Below are positions 50,369-59,483 of a stretch of 64,000 bases of DNA, piece after piece. Both the position numbers and the translations under genes were made by a program. Each line of letters starts with the position of its first letter. Within the stretch, counting starts at the first letter, position 1. Below the pieces are notes generated by a model. The model was not told the DNA's origin, did not search any database, and saw only the letters and a list, made by a program, of their open reading frames with translations. The DNA comes from Phycisphaerales bacterium (GTDB lineage: Bacteria > Planctomycetota > Phycisphaerae > Phycisphaerales > UBA1924), in the NCBI GenBank assembly GCA_007693785.1, contig RECY01000026.1, forward strand, positions 62,001-126,000, in the 5' to 3' direction.

Positions 50369-52171
50369 ATGCCCACGGACCGGGCTTCCGCCCGTGCGAA
50401 CGAGCCGATCGCGGGGGATCCGCCCGCGCTGACCAAGCCGCCGCCGAGCTTTGCGCTCTGGGCCAGGCCCTGGGGGCCGACGCTGGCGCTGATCGGCGCG
50501 GTGCTCGCGGCCCGTCTGATCTTCCTCGCCTGCTTCAGCCCCTACGCCCTCGTGGAGGACGAGGCCCACTACTGGGAATGGGCGCGCAACCTCGACTGGT
50601 CGTACTACTCCAAGGGCCCCGGCGTCGCGTGGACGATCGCCGCCGGGTGGGCCCTCACGGGCGAGGCCCGGTTCGTCGGGCTCGAGCCCGAGTTCGGCGT
50701 CCGCGTGCTCGCCCCGGTCTTCGCCGCGATGCTGAGCCTCTGCGTCGCCGCCCTGGCGAGGGACGCGTTCGATGACGGGCGGGTCGCCTTTGCCGCGGCC
50801 GCCGTCACCTGCCTCGTCCCGGTGTTCCAGGTGCTCGCGTTTCTGATGACGATCGACGGGCCGTTCGCGGCGTTCTGGGCGCTGGCGGCGCTGGCGGCCT
50901 GGAAAGCGATCGTGCGCGGGGGCGAAGGCTGGTGGGCGGTGTTCGGGCTCGCGGTCGCCGGCTCGTTCCTCTTCAAATACACCGCGCTGCTCATCGTCCC
51001 GGGGGTGATCGCGTTCGCCCTGCTGCGCGCCCGGCTCTCGCGTGCGGGGCTGGTCGAGCCCGGACGCGTCCGCCCCGCTCCCATGCTCGCCGGGAGCGCC
51101 CTCATGCTCCTCGGGCTGGTGCCCGTACTCGTCTGGAACGCGCAGAACGAGTGGGTCACGGTCCGCCACCTCATGGGGCACCTCGGGCTCCCCGGGGGCG
51201 ACCGCCCGTCGGCCGAGATCGCCCAGCGGAGCTACGCGCCCAACCCCCTGTTCACCCTGGAGTTTCTCGCGCTCCAGCTCGCGATCGTCGGGCCGGCGCT
51301 CGTCCTCATGATCTACGGCTACCGGCGCACCTGGCGGGGCAGCCCGCACCAGCCCGCCGCCCGGGGTGAGCGGGCGGCGGCCGTCTTCTGCCTCTGCATC
51401 GGCGCCCCGGTCATCCTGTTCTACCTCGCGATCAGCCCGTGGGTGCGCGTCGAGGGCAACTGGACGCTCGCGGGGTACGTCTCGCTCGCGGCCCTCGCCG
51501 GGTGGGCCGCCGTGGACGGCATGGACGTCCGGCGACGGCGCGTGCGCGACTGGCGCGCCCTGCCCGATCCCCGCCCGCGGGCGGGGATCTTCCGGCGCAC
51601 ACCCGAGGCCCACCGCCAAGTCGCCTGGCACGCCACGCTCTGGATCGGGCTCGTCGTCGGGCTGCTCATGCTCCGCGTCGACCTGCTCGCGCGACTGCCC
51701 GTGCTCGACCGGCTCATCCCCGTCGGGCGTCTCGAATCCGGCGAGCGCCTCTCGGCCGACGTCGCCCAGCGCCTCGACGAGCTCCGCGAGCGGGGCTCGG
51801 AGGCACCGTTCGCGATCGCCCAGCACTACGGGCGGGCGAGCCAGCTCGCGTTCTACCTCCCGGGTCGCCCGGTGGTGTACTGTGCGTCCAGCCACATGGC
51901 CGGGCGCGACACGCAATACGACGTCTTCCCCCACACGGACCTGCGTCGCGCGTCGGTCTTCGAGCGCCTCCGCGGGCGCGACGCCGTCGCCCTGGGCGGG
52001 ACCGGCGAGCAGTGGGCGACCGCGTTCGAGCGCGTCGAGGCGATCGATCCGCTCCCGGGCGACCACAAGCAGCGGGAGGCGTTCCTTCTGTTCAACTACC
52101 GCGGGTTCCCCACCGGCGCGCACGAGCCGCCGCACGCCGGGGGCACGCGCCGCGACAGGGGCGGGTCATGA
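50369..52171 (+). CDS. GT83-like membrane glycosyltransferase
   Basis: Probably transfers a sugar from a polyprenyl-phosphate donor at the outer face of the inner membrane. The 600-residue protein has about ten to twelve membrane segments (30-420) and the family's catalytic loop EDEAHYWEWARNLDWSYYSKGPG (split; the acidic ED at about 63-64), with SYYSKGP matching SYYDHPP of ArnT-like enzymes. The C-terminal 150 residues are soluble. It opens a coupled set: its stop overlaps the PAP2 start (ATGA). The acceptor could be a lipid or a protein; the sequence does not say. Confidence 0.85.
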   Translation: MPTDRASARANEPIAGDPPALTKPPPSFALWARPWGPTLALIGAVLAARLIFLACFSPYALVEDEAHYWEWARNLDWSYYSKGPGVAWTIAAGWALTGEARFVGLEPEFGVRVLAPVFAAMLSLCVAALARDAFDDGRVAFAAAAVTCLVPVFQVLAFLMTIDGPFAAFWALAALAAWKAIVRGGEGWWAVFGLAVAGSFLFKYTALLIVPGVIAFALLRARLSRAGLVEPGRVRPAPMLAGSALMLLGLVPVLVWNAQNEWVTVRHLMGHLGLPGGDRPSAEIAQRSYAPNPLFTLEFLALQLAIVGPALVLMIYGYRRTWRGSPHQPAARGERAAAVFCLCIGAPVILFYLAISPWVRVEGNWTLAGYVSLAALAGWAAVDGMDVRRRRVRDWRALPDPRPRAGIFRRTPEAHRQVAWHATLWIGLVVGLLMLRVDLLARLPVLDRLIPVGRLESGERLSADVAQRLDELRERGSEAPFAIAQHYGRASQLAFYLPGRPVVYCASSHMAGRDTQYDVFPHTDLRRASVFERLRGRDAVALGGTGEQWATAFERVEAIDPLPGDHKQREAFLLFNYRGFPTGAHEPPHAGGTRRDRGGS

Positions 52172-52935
52172 GCTATCGGAGCCCGACCGAGCGGAAGCTC
52201 CACCGACGGCGTGTGCTCCGCCTGACGGGCGTCGCGTTGCTGGGGCTGCTGATCGCGAGCGTGCTGGACGTGCCGGCCTTCTTCGCGTTGACCGAGCGCG
52301 TGCCGGTGAGCGAGGCGATGCGTCTGCAGGCGTCCGAAGCCGGCGAGCGCGTGCCGTACGTCGTCCATACCGACCGGTTCGTGCGCAACGACTGGTACCG
52401 CGTGCTCCGCGTCTCGGGCTCCTTGTGGGCGTGGGTGGTGGTGGCGTTGGCGTTCGTGCTGGTGGACCGGGCGCGCCCGCCGACGCGGTTCGGCGTGCGT
52501 CACCCGTTCGAGGCGTACCGGCGCGGGGCGATCCTGCTCGCCAGCGCCGTCGCGGCGGGCCTGATCGCGGAGCTGCTGAAGCTGATCATCGGGCGCGAGC
52601 GCCCCATCGACGGCGCGGTCTACCAGGGCTACGTCTTTAAGCCGTTCCTTTCGGCGCTGGCGGGCAACGGGGGGAACCTCGGCATCCCGAGCAGCCACAC
52701 GGCCGTCGCCTTCGGCGCCGCCGCCGCGCTCGCCCGCCTCCACGCCCCGCTCCGCGCCCTGGTGTACACCCTGGCGATCGGGTGCGCCCTGTCGCGGATG
52801 GTCGTCGGGGCGCACTGGCTCAGCGACGTGTACCTTGGGGGCGTGCTCGGCTTCGCCACCGCGTCGCTTGTGCACCCGCTGCTGGGCGGGCGCCCGCCCT
52901 CCGGCGGCGTGGTCCGACGGAGCCGACTCGGATGA
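52168..52935 (+). CDS. PAP2-family membrane phosphatase
   Basis: Removes a phosphate from a lipid, probably undecaprenyl pyrophosphate or a phosphatidic acid-type lipid. The 255-residue protein has five or six membrane segments and the three family motifs: KLIIGRERP (KX6RP), GIPSSHTAVAF (PSGH variant PSSH), and SRMVVGAHWLSDVYLG (SRX5HX3D). All catalytic residues are in place. The start overlaps the glycosyltransferase stop (ATGA) and its stop overlaps the LptF/G start (ATGA). Confidence 0.92.
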   Translation: MSYRSPTERKLHRRRVLRLTGVALLGLLIASVLDVPAFFALTERVPVSEAMRLQASEAGERVPYVVHTDRFVRNDWYRVLRVSGSLWAWVVVALAFVLVDRARPPTRFGVRHPFEAYRRGAILLASAVAAGLIAELLKLIIGRERPIDGAVYQGYVFKPFLSALAGNGGNLGIPSSHTAVAFGAAAALARLHAPLRALVYTLAIGCALSRMVVGAHWLSDVYLGGVLGFATASLVHPLLGGRPPSGGVVRRSRLG

Positions 52936-54086
52936 ACCTGCTCGACCGCTACATCGCGCGACAGTTCCTGCTCAACATCGTGATCCTCGCGGTCATCCTC
53001 TTCTCGTTCGTCATCACGATCGACGCCGCGATCAACATGAACCGCTTCGCACGTCTGGCCGACCAGATGGGCTCGGTGATCAACGAGGCGGGGGAGACCG
53101 TGCAGCCCGGCGGTTTGCGCCGGACGCTGATGGTGGTGCTCTTGATCGCAGACCTGTGGTGGCCCCGCCTGTTCCAGCTTTCCGGGTTCCTGCTGGGGAT
53201 GCTGCTGGTCGCGGGGATGGGCTTCACGTGCGCGCAGATGGTGCACAAGCGGGAGCTGGTCGCGGTCCTCGCGAGCGGGCAGAGCCTGCACCGGGTCTGG
53301 CGTCCGTTCCTGATCGTCGCGGTCGGGCTGAGCGTGCTGCAGGTGCTCAACCAGGAGCTGGTGCTCCCGCGGATCGCGCCGCTGCTGACGCGTGACCACG
53401 GGCAGGCCGGGCAGCGGGCGCTGGGCGAAACGCGTGTGCCCCTGCTGGCCGACAGCCTCGGACGCCGGTTTTATGCGGAGACGTTCGACGCCGACGCGGG
53501 CACGATCGAGGGGCTGATCGTGTACGAGTTCGACGCGTCGGGTGTCGCGGAGCGCCGGATCTCGGCGCGTCGCGCTGCGTGGCGCGACGGGGCGTGGGCG
53601 TGCGAGCCGCAGGCCGTCTCGGTCAGCCTGAAGGACCGCCGCGCCCCCGCGGTCTTGCTGGACCGCATCGAGACGGACCTGGACCCCACGACGATCCGGG
53701 CGCGCCGGTTCGCGGGGTACGCGCAGAACCTCAGCTTCGCGGAAGTCAGCCAGCTCATCCGCCTGAGCCGTCGCCTCGACGGCTCCACCGCGGAGGCCGA
53801 CGCCAACATCGCCCGCCTCGAGCGCATCCGCTGGGGGCGGTTCGCGGTGCTCGCGAGCAACGTGCTCGCGCTGATCATCTGCCTGCCCTTTTTCATCATG
53901 CGCGTACCCGGGAACATGGCGATCCAGGGCCTGCGCGTCGCGCCGGTCGCGGGGGTCGCGCTCATGGGCGGCGTGCTGGGCTCGGCCGCCGCGGTCCCGG
54001 GCCTCCCGCCCGTGCTCGGCGTCTTCGTCCCGGTCATGATCCTCGTCCCCGTCGCGATCGCCACCGCGAGCAGCGTCAAGACCTAA
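52932..54086 (+). CDS. LptF/LptG-family permease
   Basis: Inner-membrane permease for moving lipopolysaccharide-like lipids to the cell surface. The 384-residue protein has the N-terminal LLDRYIARQFLLNIVILAVILFSFVITIDA (split), further membrane segments near 75-95, 115-140 and 295-375, and a periplasmic beta region between. FMDB-type blocks GMGFTCAQMVHKRELVAVLASGQS and VLNQELVLPRIAP fit the LptF/G core. It is longer in the first periplasmic loop than E. coli LptF. No LptB or LptC is nearby. The start overlaps the previous stop. Confidence 0.88.
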   Translation: MNLLDRYIARQFLLNIVILAVILFSFVITIDAAINMNRFARLADQMGSVINEAGETVQPGGLRRTLMVVLLIADLWWPRLFQLSGFLLGMLLVAGMGFTCAQMVHKRELVAVLASGQSLHRVWRPFLIVAVGLSVLQVLNQELVLPRIAPLLTRDHGQAGQRALGETRVPLLADSLGRRFYAETFDADAGTIEGLIVYEFDASGVAERRISARRAAWRDGAWACEPQAVSVSLKDRRAPAVLLDRIETDLDPTTIRARRFAGYAQNLSFAEVSQLIRLSRRLDGSTAEADANIARLERIRWGRFAVLASNVLALIICLPFFIMRVPGNMAIQGLRVAPVAGVALMGGVLGSAAAVPGLPPVLGVFVPVMILVPVAIATASSVKT

Positions 54087-54109
54087 CCCCCGGAAGGATC
54101 GAGAACCCC

Positions 54110-55351
54110 ATGACGGCGGTGGTCTGCTACTTCCAGGTGCACCAGCCCCACCGCCTGCGCCGGTTCTCCGCGTTCGACCGCGGGCACGACTATTTCGACG
54201 ACGCGCAGAACGCCGAGATCTGCCGCAAGGTCGCCGACAAGTGCTACCGCCCCGCGACGGACCTGCTGCTCGAGCTCGTCGAGCGCCACGCGGGCGCGTT
54301 CCGCGTCGCGATGAGCCTGAGCGGGTGCGTGATCGATCAGCTCGAACGCTTCGCCCCCGACGCGCTGGAGCGCTTCCAGCGCCTCGCCGCGAGCGGGTGC
54401 TGCGAGCTTCTCGCCGAGACCCACGACCACACGCTCAGCTTTCCGGACGACCCCGACGAGTTTCGCGAGCAGGTCGAGCGTCACACGGCCCGCGTCGAGG
54501 CGTGCTTCCATCATCGCCCGCGCGTCTTCCGAAACACCGAGCTGATCTACAGCAACGCGCTCGCGCGCGAGCTCAGCGCATGGCGCGAGCCGGACGCCTC
54601 CCCCCGATTCATCGCCTGCCTCGCCGAGGGCGTGGACCGCGTGCTCGCGGGGCGCACGCCCAACGCCGTCTACGCCGCCCGCCCGCGCGAGGCCCGCCTC
54701 GCCCTGCTGCTGCGCAACCACCGCCTGAGCGACGACATCGCCTTCCGCTTCGCGAACCGCGCCTGGGACGCGTGGCCGCTCACCCCGGACAAGTTCGCCG
54801 CATGGATCGACCGGCTCCACGACGCGGGCGGGACGGTCTGCAACCTCTTCATGGACTACGAGACCTTCGGCGAGCACCAGTGGCGCGAGACCGGCATCTT
54901 CGACTTCCTGCGCGAGCTGCCCGGCGCGGTGCTCCGCTCCGGGCGGCACAAGTTCCGCACGCCGTCGGAGGCGGTCGCTCGCGCCGCCCCGGTCGGCGTC
55001 TACGACTGCCCGGAGCTCACGAGCTGGGCCGACACCGAGCGCGACCTCTCCGCCTGGCGCGGCAACGCGATGCAGGCCCACGCCGCCGCCCGCCTCGAAT
55101 CGCTCGGGACCGAGCTGCGCCGCGCCCTCCAAGCCCACGAAACGCCGCCCGCTGATCTCCTCGAGCTCCGGCACGACTGGCGACGCCTCTGCACCAGCGA
55201 CCACGTCTATTACATGGCGACCAAGCGCCCGGACGACGACGGCGTGCACGCCTACTTCAGCCCGTACGACTCCCCCTACGACGCGTATATCAACCTCATG
55301 AACGTGCTCGACAGCATCGAGTCGCGCCTCGCGGCCGCCGCCGCGTCGTAA
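54110..55351 (+). CDS. GH57-family glycoside hydrolase
   Basis: Probably an alpha-amylase-type glucan hydrolase. The 413-residue protein opens with VVCYFQVHQPHRLR (GH57 motif I, HQP), has SGCVIDQLERFAPDAL, LLAETHDHTLSF, VFRNTELIYSNALA (the nucleophile Glu in the NTEL motif), and FMDYETFGEHQWRETGIFDFL (the acid/base Asp in DYETFGEH). A C-terminal helical part ends with YFSPYDSPYDAYINLMNVLDSIE, typical of the family. The ATG at 54110 has GGAAGG upstream. It follows the permease by 23 bases, so probably the same operon. There is no signal peptide. Confidence 0.9.
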   Translation: MTAVVCYFQVHQPHRLRRFSAFDRGHDYFDDAQNAEICRKVADKCYRPATDLLLELVERHAGAFRVAMSLSGCVIDQLERFAPDALERFQRLAASGCCELLAETHDHTLSFPDDPDEFREQVERHTARVEACFHHRPRVFRNTELIYSNALARELSAWREPDASPRFIACLAEGVDRVLAGRTPNAVYAARPREARLALLLRNHRLSDDIAFRFANRAWDAWPLTPDKFAAWIDRLHDAGGTVCNLFMDYETFGEHQWRETGIFDFLRELPGAVLRSGRHKFRTPSEAVARAAPVGVYDCPELTSWADTERDLSAWRGNAMQAHAAARLESLGTELRRALQAHETPPADLLELRHDWRRLCTSDHVYYMATKRPDDDGVHAYFSPYDSPYDAYINLMNVLDSIESRLAAAAAS

Positions 55352-55369
55352 CCGGATCGCCGCCGGCAC

Positions 55370-56212
55370 TCAGAACAGGATGCGCACGCCGAAGCCCACG
55401 CCCCAGGCCCGCTCGGGTCGGTGATCGACCTCTTGGATGAGCGGGAGGCGCACGCTGATCTCGCCCGCCCAGTTGCTCGCTTCCCAGAGCAGCCCGGGGC
55501 TGATGAGGCTCTCGACGTCGCCGTTGGTTTCGTAGACGCCGTTGTGCTCGAGCACGATGTACGCCGCGCCCGCTTCTTCGCCGGTGTATCGCTCCGGATA
55601 AAGGCGGAAGAGATAGCTGGTGTCGAAGCGGAGCGCGTCGTCAGTCCCCTGCCCGGGCGCGAGCGGGTTCGCGTCGGTGCCGGTCGCGAAGGTGTAGCTC
55701 GCGGCTTGGTTCAACCCGTGCCGCCCGCGCACGCCGGTGTACACCGCGCCGAAGCCCGGGTTCCACGAGTGGCTCGAGAGATCGCCCGTGCCCGTTGGCG
55801 TCTCCAGATTCGCAAACGCCGCCAGACGCTGGGTGTCGATCCCGCTCGTGTCGTGCTGCCAGAACCGCCACTTTGCGGTCAGGACAAAATCTCCCGCGCC
55901 CGCGTCCGTCCCGCCGAGCCCGAGCGCGCGCCCCGCGTCGTTCGTCTCGGTCTCCCGGTGGACGAAGGGGATCTCGGCCGTGAACGAGACGTCCCGCGTC
56001 AACCCATAGTTCAGCCGCGCGCGGAGGACCGATTCGTCCACCCGTCGCCCGAGCCCGGTCGGGTCGTTCTGATACCGCGTGTACTCGGCCCGCACCGCGC
56101 CGGTCCACTGCCCGCGCCCGGGCTGCGTCGCCGCGGGAGTCCAGTACGATTCCTGCGCGCCGGCAAGGCCCGCCAGCGACCACACCACCACCGCCGAAAA
56201 GCCACGAGACAT
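55370..56212 (-). CDS. Outer-membrane beta-barrel, phenol-degradation MetA-like
   Basis: A 280-residue exported protein: signal peptide (1-20, ending LAGAQ), then alternating-residue beta strands and a C-terminal Phe (GVGFGVRILF), the usual barrel end. Blocks GRGQWTGAVRAEYTRYQ, DVSFTAEIPFVHRETE and GLLWEASNWAGEISVRLPLI resemble the 'transporter' family first known from phenol-degradation operons. The substrate is not known. It is the downstream member of a group with an HMA-domain lipoprotein and a Cys-rich protein on the same strand. Confidence 0.72.
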   Translation of the reverse strand: MSRGFSAVVVWSLAGLAGAQESYWTPAATQPGRGQWTGAVRAEYTRYQNDPTGLGRRVDESVLRARLNYGLTRDVSFTAEIPFVHRETETNDAGRALGLGGTDAGAGDFVLTAKWRFWQHDTSGIDTQRLAAFANLETPTGTGDLSSHSWNPGFGAVYTGVRGRHGLNQAASYTFATGTDANPLAPGQGTDDALRFDTSYLFRLYPERYTGEEAGAAYIVLEHNGVYETNGDVESLISPGLLWEASNWAGEISVRLPLIQEVDHRPERAWGVGFGVRILF

Positions 56213-56303
56213 CGAAAGCTCCTTTATCCAACAGACCGCGCACCGAGGACGGGCCGCGGCGCGGATCGTGATCCAGTCTCCAGCACAAGCCCCGTGCGGC
56301 GCG

Positions 56304-56702
56304 TCAGGGCGTGCGCACGCCGCGAACCGTGAACCCCGCGTCGTAGACGGCGCTCGCGAGCTGCCCGCGGGTCACCCGCGGCTGCCCCGTCAGCATGACG
56401 GTCACCTCGCCCGCCTCCAGATCGACCGAGCTGGACAGCACGCCCGCCATGTTCCGGAACTGCCGGTCGACATTGGTCGCGCACATCGGGCAGCCCAGCC
56501 CGTCCACCAGCAGCACCGCCGACACGCCCTCGACGGGCGTCGTGTCCTCGATCAGCTCGCGCTGGGTGACGCCGCCCGTGCCCTCCGCCCCAACGGGGGC
56601 CGACGCGCACGCGCCGAGCAGCATCGCCCCGCTCATCACCACGGACGCCGCCACAACCACCGACGCCGAGCGGCGCCGACCCGAATGCTTCATCGCCTGC
56701 AT
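56304..56702 (-). CDS. HMA-domain lipoprotein
   Basis: A 132-residue protein with a signal segment (12-31), lipobox LGAC (Cys near 34), and a heavy-metal-associated domain (about 60-130). The metal site is GLGCPMCATNV (CxxC), in the usual loop after the first beta strand; the rest, RQFRNMAGVLSSSVDLEAGEVTVMLTGQ and LASAVYDAGFTVRGV, fits the ferredoxin-like fold. A periplasmic copper or zinc chaperone is likely. The start is the ATG giving MQAMKHSG; the frame is open upstream without support. Confidence 0.82.
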   Translation of the reverse strand: MQAMKHSGRRRSASVVVAASVVMSGAMLLGACASAPVGAEGTGGVTQRELIEDTTPVEGVSAVLLVDGLGCPMCATNVDRQFRNMAGVLSSSVDLEAGEVTVMLTGQPRVTRGQLASAVYDAGFTVRGVRTP

Positions 56703-56904
56703 GAGACACCTTTCCTTGACGCGCGTTCGTGCGCACGCCGCAAACTCCGGCGCCCGTCGCGCGGGCGTGTCGCCCGTGCGCACCAGGGCGCCCGACTTCC
56801 AGAGATCCAACTCGAACAACACAAAATCAAGACCGGCGCACCGAAACAGGGCGCACGCGACATCACGCCCCGTGCGCCACGCGCCGCACGGGGCGAGCTT
56901 GCTT

Positions 56905-57369
56905 CTACACCAGCCAGGCGCCGAGCTGAGCCCGCGTGGCGCAGTTCGCCCGCGTCGGCTTCACCCACCCCGCAACCGCGTGCTCCCGCGCAGTCGCCGT
57001 CTCCATCACCCATCCCGTACGCACGCCCGCCGCCGGCAGGTGAGCGCGAAGGTCTTGGCCCGTCGCGGGCGCGGTCGGCTCACGCGACGGGAGCGCCGGG
57101 CGATCCCGCGCAGCGCACCGGCAACCCGGGCACACACACCCGCACCCCACGCCGTCTGACGAAACCTCGCCCCTCGACACGTCCTCCGCCCGAACACCCA
57201 CGCAGAGCGGGCAGCCCGCCGCGCCCGCGGGCGCGGGAGCCGCGACAGCAACCGAGCAGCACGCCGCGCCCAGCGCACCAGCATCGCCCGACGCCGCCCC
57301 GCGCACCGTCGGCAGCACGCTCACCGAGGCGAGCATCGCGACCATCAGCACGGCAAGCAGGCGTCCCAA
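56905..57369 (-). CDS. Small Cys-rich exported protein
   Basis: Not recognised. A 154-residue protein with a signal-type N-terminus, starting at a TTG with AAGGAG eight bases upstream (an ATG 24 bases later is also possible). The mature part has three Cys clusters: CCS, CPLC and CGCVCPGCRC, which could bind a soft metal. It overlaps no gene and ends in GAWLV. It lies between the HMA lipoprotein and a DUF3299-like gene on the same strand. The long Ala/Gly/Val composition also makes a spurious frame possible. Confidence 0.5.
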   Translation of the reverse strand: MGRLLAVLMVAMLASVSVLPTVRGAASGDAGALGAACCSVAVAAPAPAGAAGCPLCVGVRAEDVSRGEVSSDGVGCGCVCPGCRCAARDRPALPSREPTAPATGQDLRAHLPAAGVRTGWVMETATAREHAVAGWVKPTRANCATRAQLGAWLV

Positions 57370-57392
57370 CGCGATCGCTCCTTCGCACGTGC

Positions 57393-58016
57393 TCAGCGCC
57401 GACGCGCGATGTCCGTCTCGACCTCGGCCCGATCGATCACCCAGAGCCCGAGCAGCCACTGATCCATGACGTAGGGCTCGGCCTTGAAGATCCCCGTGAT
57501 CGTCCCGCGGTTGAACTGGCTGTGCCCGCCCGTCACCCGCACCACTTCCTTCAGCTCCACCTCGATCGCGTCATACGCCGACGGCGGGACCCCGAGGCAG
57601 CACCCGTCCCACTCGTTCAGCATGAGCAGGACCTCGTCGCTCTCGTTGGCCATGAACGGGAAGGCGATGTACCCCGCGAGCTTCACGTGCCGCCCGTGGA
57701 TCAGGCGTGTCCAGCGGGGGAGCCGCGTCTTGCCGAGTTGCGGGCTGAACTCGTCGGCCGCCGCCGTCAGCATCCGCCAATCGATCTCGAACGGCTTCTC
57801 GGGCGTCCCCTCGCCCTTGATCGTCCATCGCTCGGCGACCAGCAGCGAGCCGTCCGCCTGACGCTGGATGTACTCCCCGTCGATCATCTCGGCGATCGGT
57901 CGCGACTCGGCGCGAGGGATCGCCCCCGGCTCGCCAGCCGACGCCGACCAGCCCGACGGGCCGGTGACCGACCAGCACAACCCCGCCGCCAACCACGCCT
58001 TCCAGAACGTTCGCAT
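57393..58016 (-). CDS. DUF3299-like exported protein
   Basis: A 207-residue exported protein with a signal peptide (1-27). The middle has HVKLAGYIAFPFMANESDEVLLMLNEWDGCCLGVPPSAYDAIEVEL (about 110-155), which fits the DUF3299 pattern (xGKxVxIxGYxVP...EFLLVPxxGxCxHxPPP). The Cys pair (GCC) replaces the single Cys before GVPP. The function of this family is not known, but members are often near metal or efflux genes. The ATG at 58016 has GGAGG nine bases upstream and is preferred to the GTG six bases earlier. It starts the minus-strand group ending at 55370. Confidence 0.62.
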   Translation of the reverse strand: MRTFWKAWLAAGLCWSVTGPSGWSASAGEPGAIPRAESRPIAEMIDGEYIQRQADGSLLVAERWTIKGEGTPEKPFEIDWRMLTAAADEFSPQLGKTRLPRWTRLIHGRHVKLAGYIAFPFMANESDEVLLMLNEWDGCCLGVPPSAYDAIEVELKEVVRVTGGHSQFNRGTITGIFKAEPYVMDQWLLGLWVIDRAEVETDIARRR

Positions 58017-58232
58017 GCGCACAAGCCTCCAGCTACATGCTACCGCGGGAGGCGGGGCCGGTTGACGCCCGATCCCAAAGGATCCGCGGAACAGGCCACG
58101 CCGAGCCCGCCCCGAGCCCGCCCCGAGGCCCGAAAAAGCTCTCCAGAGGTCCGAAAAACGCGATTTTGGCGTGCCCCTCGCGAAGCCCTGCGATCGGTGG
58201 AGGTCGCGACGCCCGCGACCGGCCCAGCGAGG

Positions 58233-59075
58233 TCAGTTTTCGTCGGCGTGGTCTCGCTGGACCCCGACGCGACGGGTCTTGCCCGCCTGACCCTGGCGCG
58301 CGATCCGGAGGACGTCCTCCGGCGAGAGGTGGACCAGCCCGCTCTCAATCGCGATCCGGGCCAGCTCCACGCGCCCCGAGGCGCCGAGCTTGTAGCCCAG
58401 GCTGAGGCGGTGCCCCTCGATCGTCTTGGCGCTGCGGAAGAGTTGCTTGGCGATCTCGGCCGTCGTGTACCCGAGCCCGATCAGGCGCAGCACCTCGAGC
58501 TCCCGCTCGGTGAGGCGGCTCAGACGCCCCAGGTCGTCGCGGCTCGCGCGGACGTGGGCCACGCTGTCCGCGTCGGGGGCCGGGAGCGCGTGGTCCGCCG
58601 AAGCCGCGACCACGAGGAGCCCCGAGGCCCCGGTCTGCTGATCCTTCACCCGTCGGAACGTCGTTCGCGACCACGCCCCCTTGAACATGCCCTCGATGCG
58701 CACCGGCTCGCCCGTGTCCAGCACACGCCGGCAGAAGCCCAGGCGCTCCTCGATCAGCCCGTCATCCATCATGACCGACGCGTGCTGCCCGGCCGCCTGC
58801 GCGTGCGCCATCCCGACACGCGACAACGCCGCCGCGTTCGCGTCGACGACCCGCAGCTCCGCGTCCAGCAGGATCACAAAACACCCGGTGTCCGCGATCA
58901 ACGCGTCGAGCGCCGGGCGAGGGTCGATCCCCGACAAGCCCAAAGGGTGCTGGGCGCTCGCGGGCGCGCCCGAACCGGCACCCTCGCTCGCGCGGGCGGC
59001 ACGCGCCAGCGGACGGCCGGAGGCCGCCGCCGACCCGCCCACCGACCGCTCCATCCCACCCAAATCATGTTCCAT
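58233..59075 (-). CDS. PAS-LuxR transcription regulator
   Basis: A 280-residue DNA-binding protein. Residues about 50-165 form a PAS domain (ALDALIADTGCFVILLDAELRVVDANAAALSRVG). Residues about 190-255 are the LuxR-type HTH: LTERELEVLRLIGLGYTTAEIAKQLFRSAKTIEGHRLSLGYKLG (split). The N-terminal 45 residues are low-complexity. There is no phospho-acceptor receiver, so the signal is probably a ligand or redox change in the PAS domain. Target genes are unknown; the adjacent metal group (downstream on the same strand) is one candidate. Confidence 0.88.
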   Translation of the reverse strand: MEHDLGGMERSVGGSAAASGRPLARAARASEGAGSGAPASAQHPLGLSGIDPRPALDALIADTGCFVILLDAELRVVDANAAALSRVGMAHAQAAGQHASVMMDDGLIEERLGFCRRVLDTGEPVRIEGMFKGAWSRTTFRRVKDQQTGASGLLVVAASADHALPAPDADSVAHVRASRDDLGRLSRLTERELEVLRLIGLGYTTAEIAKQLFRSAKTIEGHRLSLGYKLGASGRVELARIAIESGLVHLSPEDVLRIARQGQAGKTRRVGVQRDHADEN

Positions 59076-59483
59076 GACAGGGTCCTAACCCTTTCGCGCC
59101 ATCACGCGCACCCTTGCGATCGAGAGCCCCGGAAACCCGCGAACTACGCTAGGGCCCCAGGCGCACAGCGGCGATCCGCCCACACACAACAGGCGGATGT
59201 CCCCCCCTTCATCCGGAATCCGGATGCAAGGCCTCACCCACACCGAGGCGAGGAAAACGACTCCCGGAAGCACCGGAAGGCTTCTCACCCCCTCCGCTGC
59301 GACCATCGTCGGCCGATGGATCCCACCGGCACAAGCGCATCCGCCAATTCAAGGGGATTGCCCTAGGCTCATCCCCTGAAATATCTGTAATAACAATGAT
59401 TGTGATGCTGTAAAAAGAAACGCCCGCCGTCCTACGACGCGGGCGTTGTTCCGTTGCCAGCGATTCGGCGTGGCCCTTCGCCG
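59076..59483. other. Leader of the LuxR gene and downstream region of FBP aldolase
   Basis: 408 bases. The left part (59076-59360) is GC-rich and should hold the LuxR promoter on the minus strand, but I see no clear hexamers. 59370-59420 is AT-rich (AAATATCTGTAATAACAATG) and precedes the terminator at 59419-59447. No gene is supported. Confidence 0.4.
59419..59447 (-). terminator. Intrinsic terminator of FBP aldolase
   Basis: Nine-base arms AACGCCCGC (59419-59427) and GCGGGCGTT (59439-59447) with an 11-base loop. On the minus strand the stem is followed by TCTTTTTAC. It lies 37 bases after the aldolase stop, as expected. Confidence 0.88.

Noticed and set aside
56079-59366. Long plus-strand frame over the metal group and LuxR gene
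   Set aside because: Arg/Pro/His-rich shadow; four minus-strand genes with signal peptides and domains lie under it.
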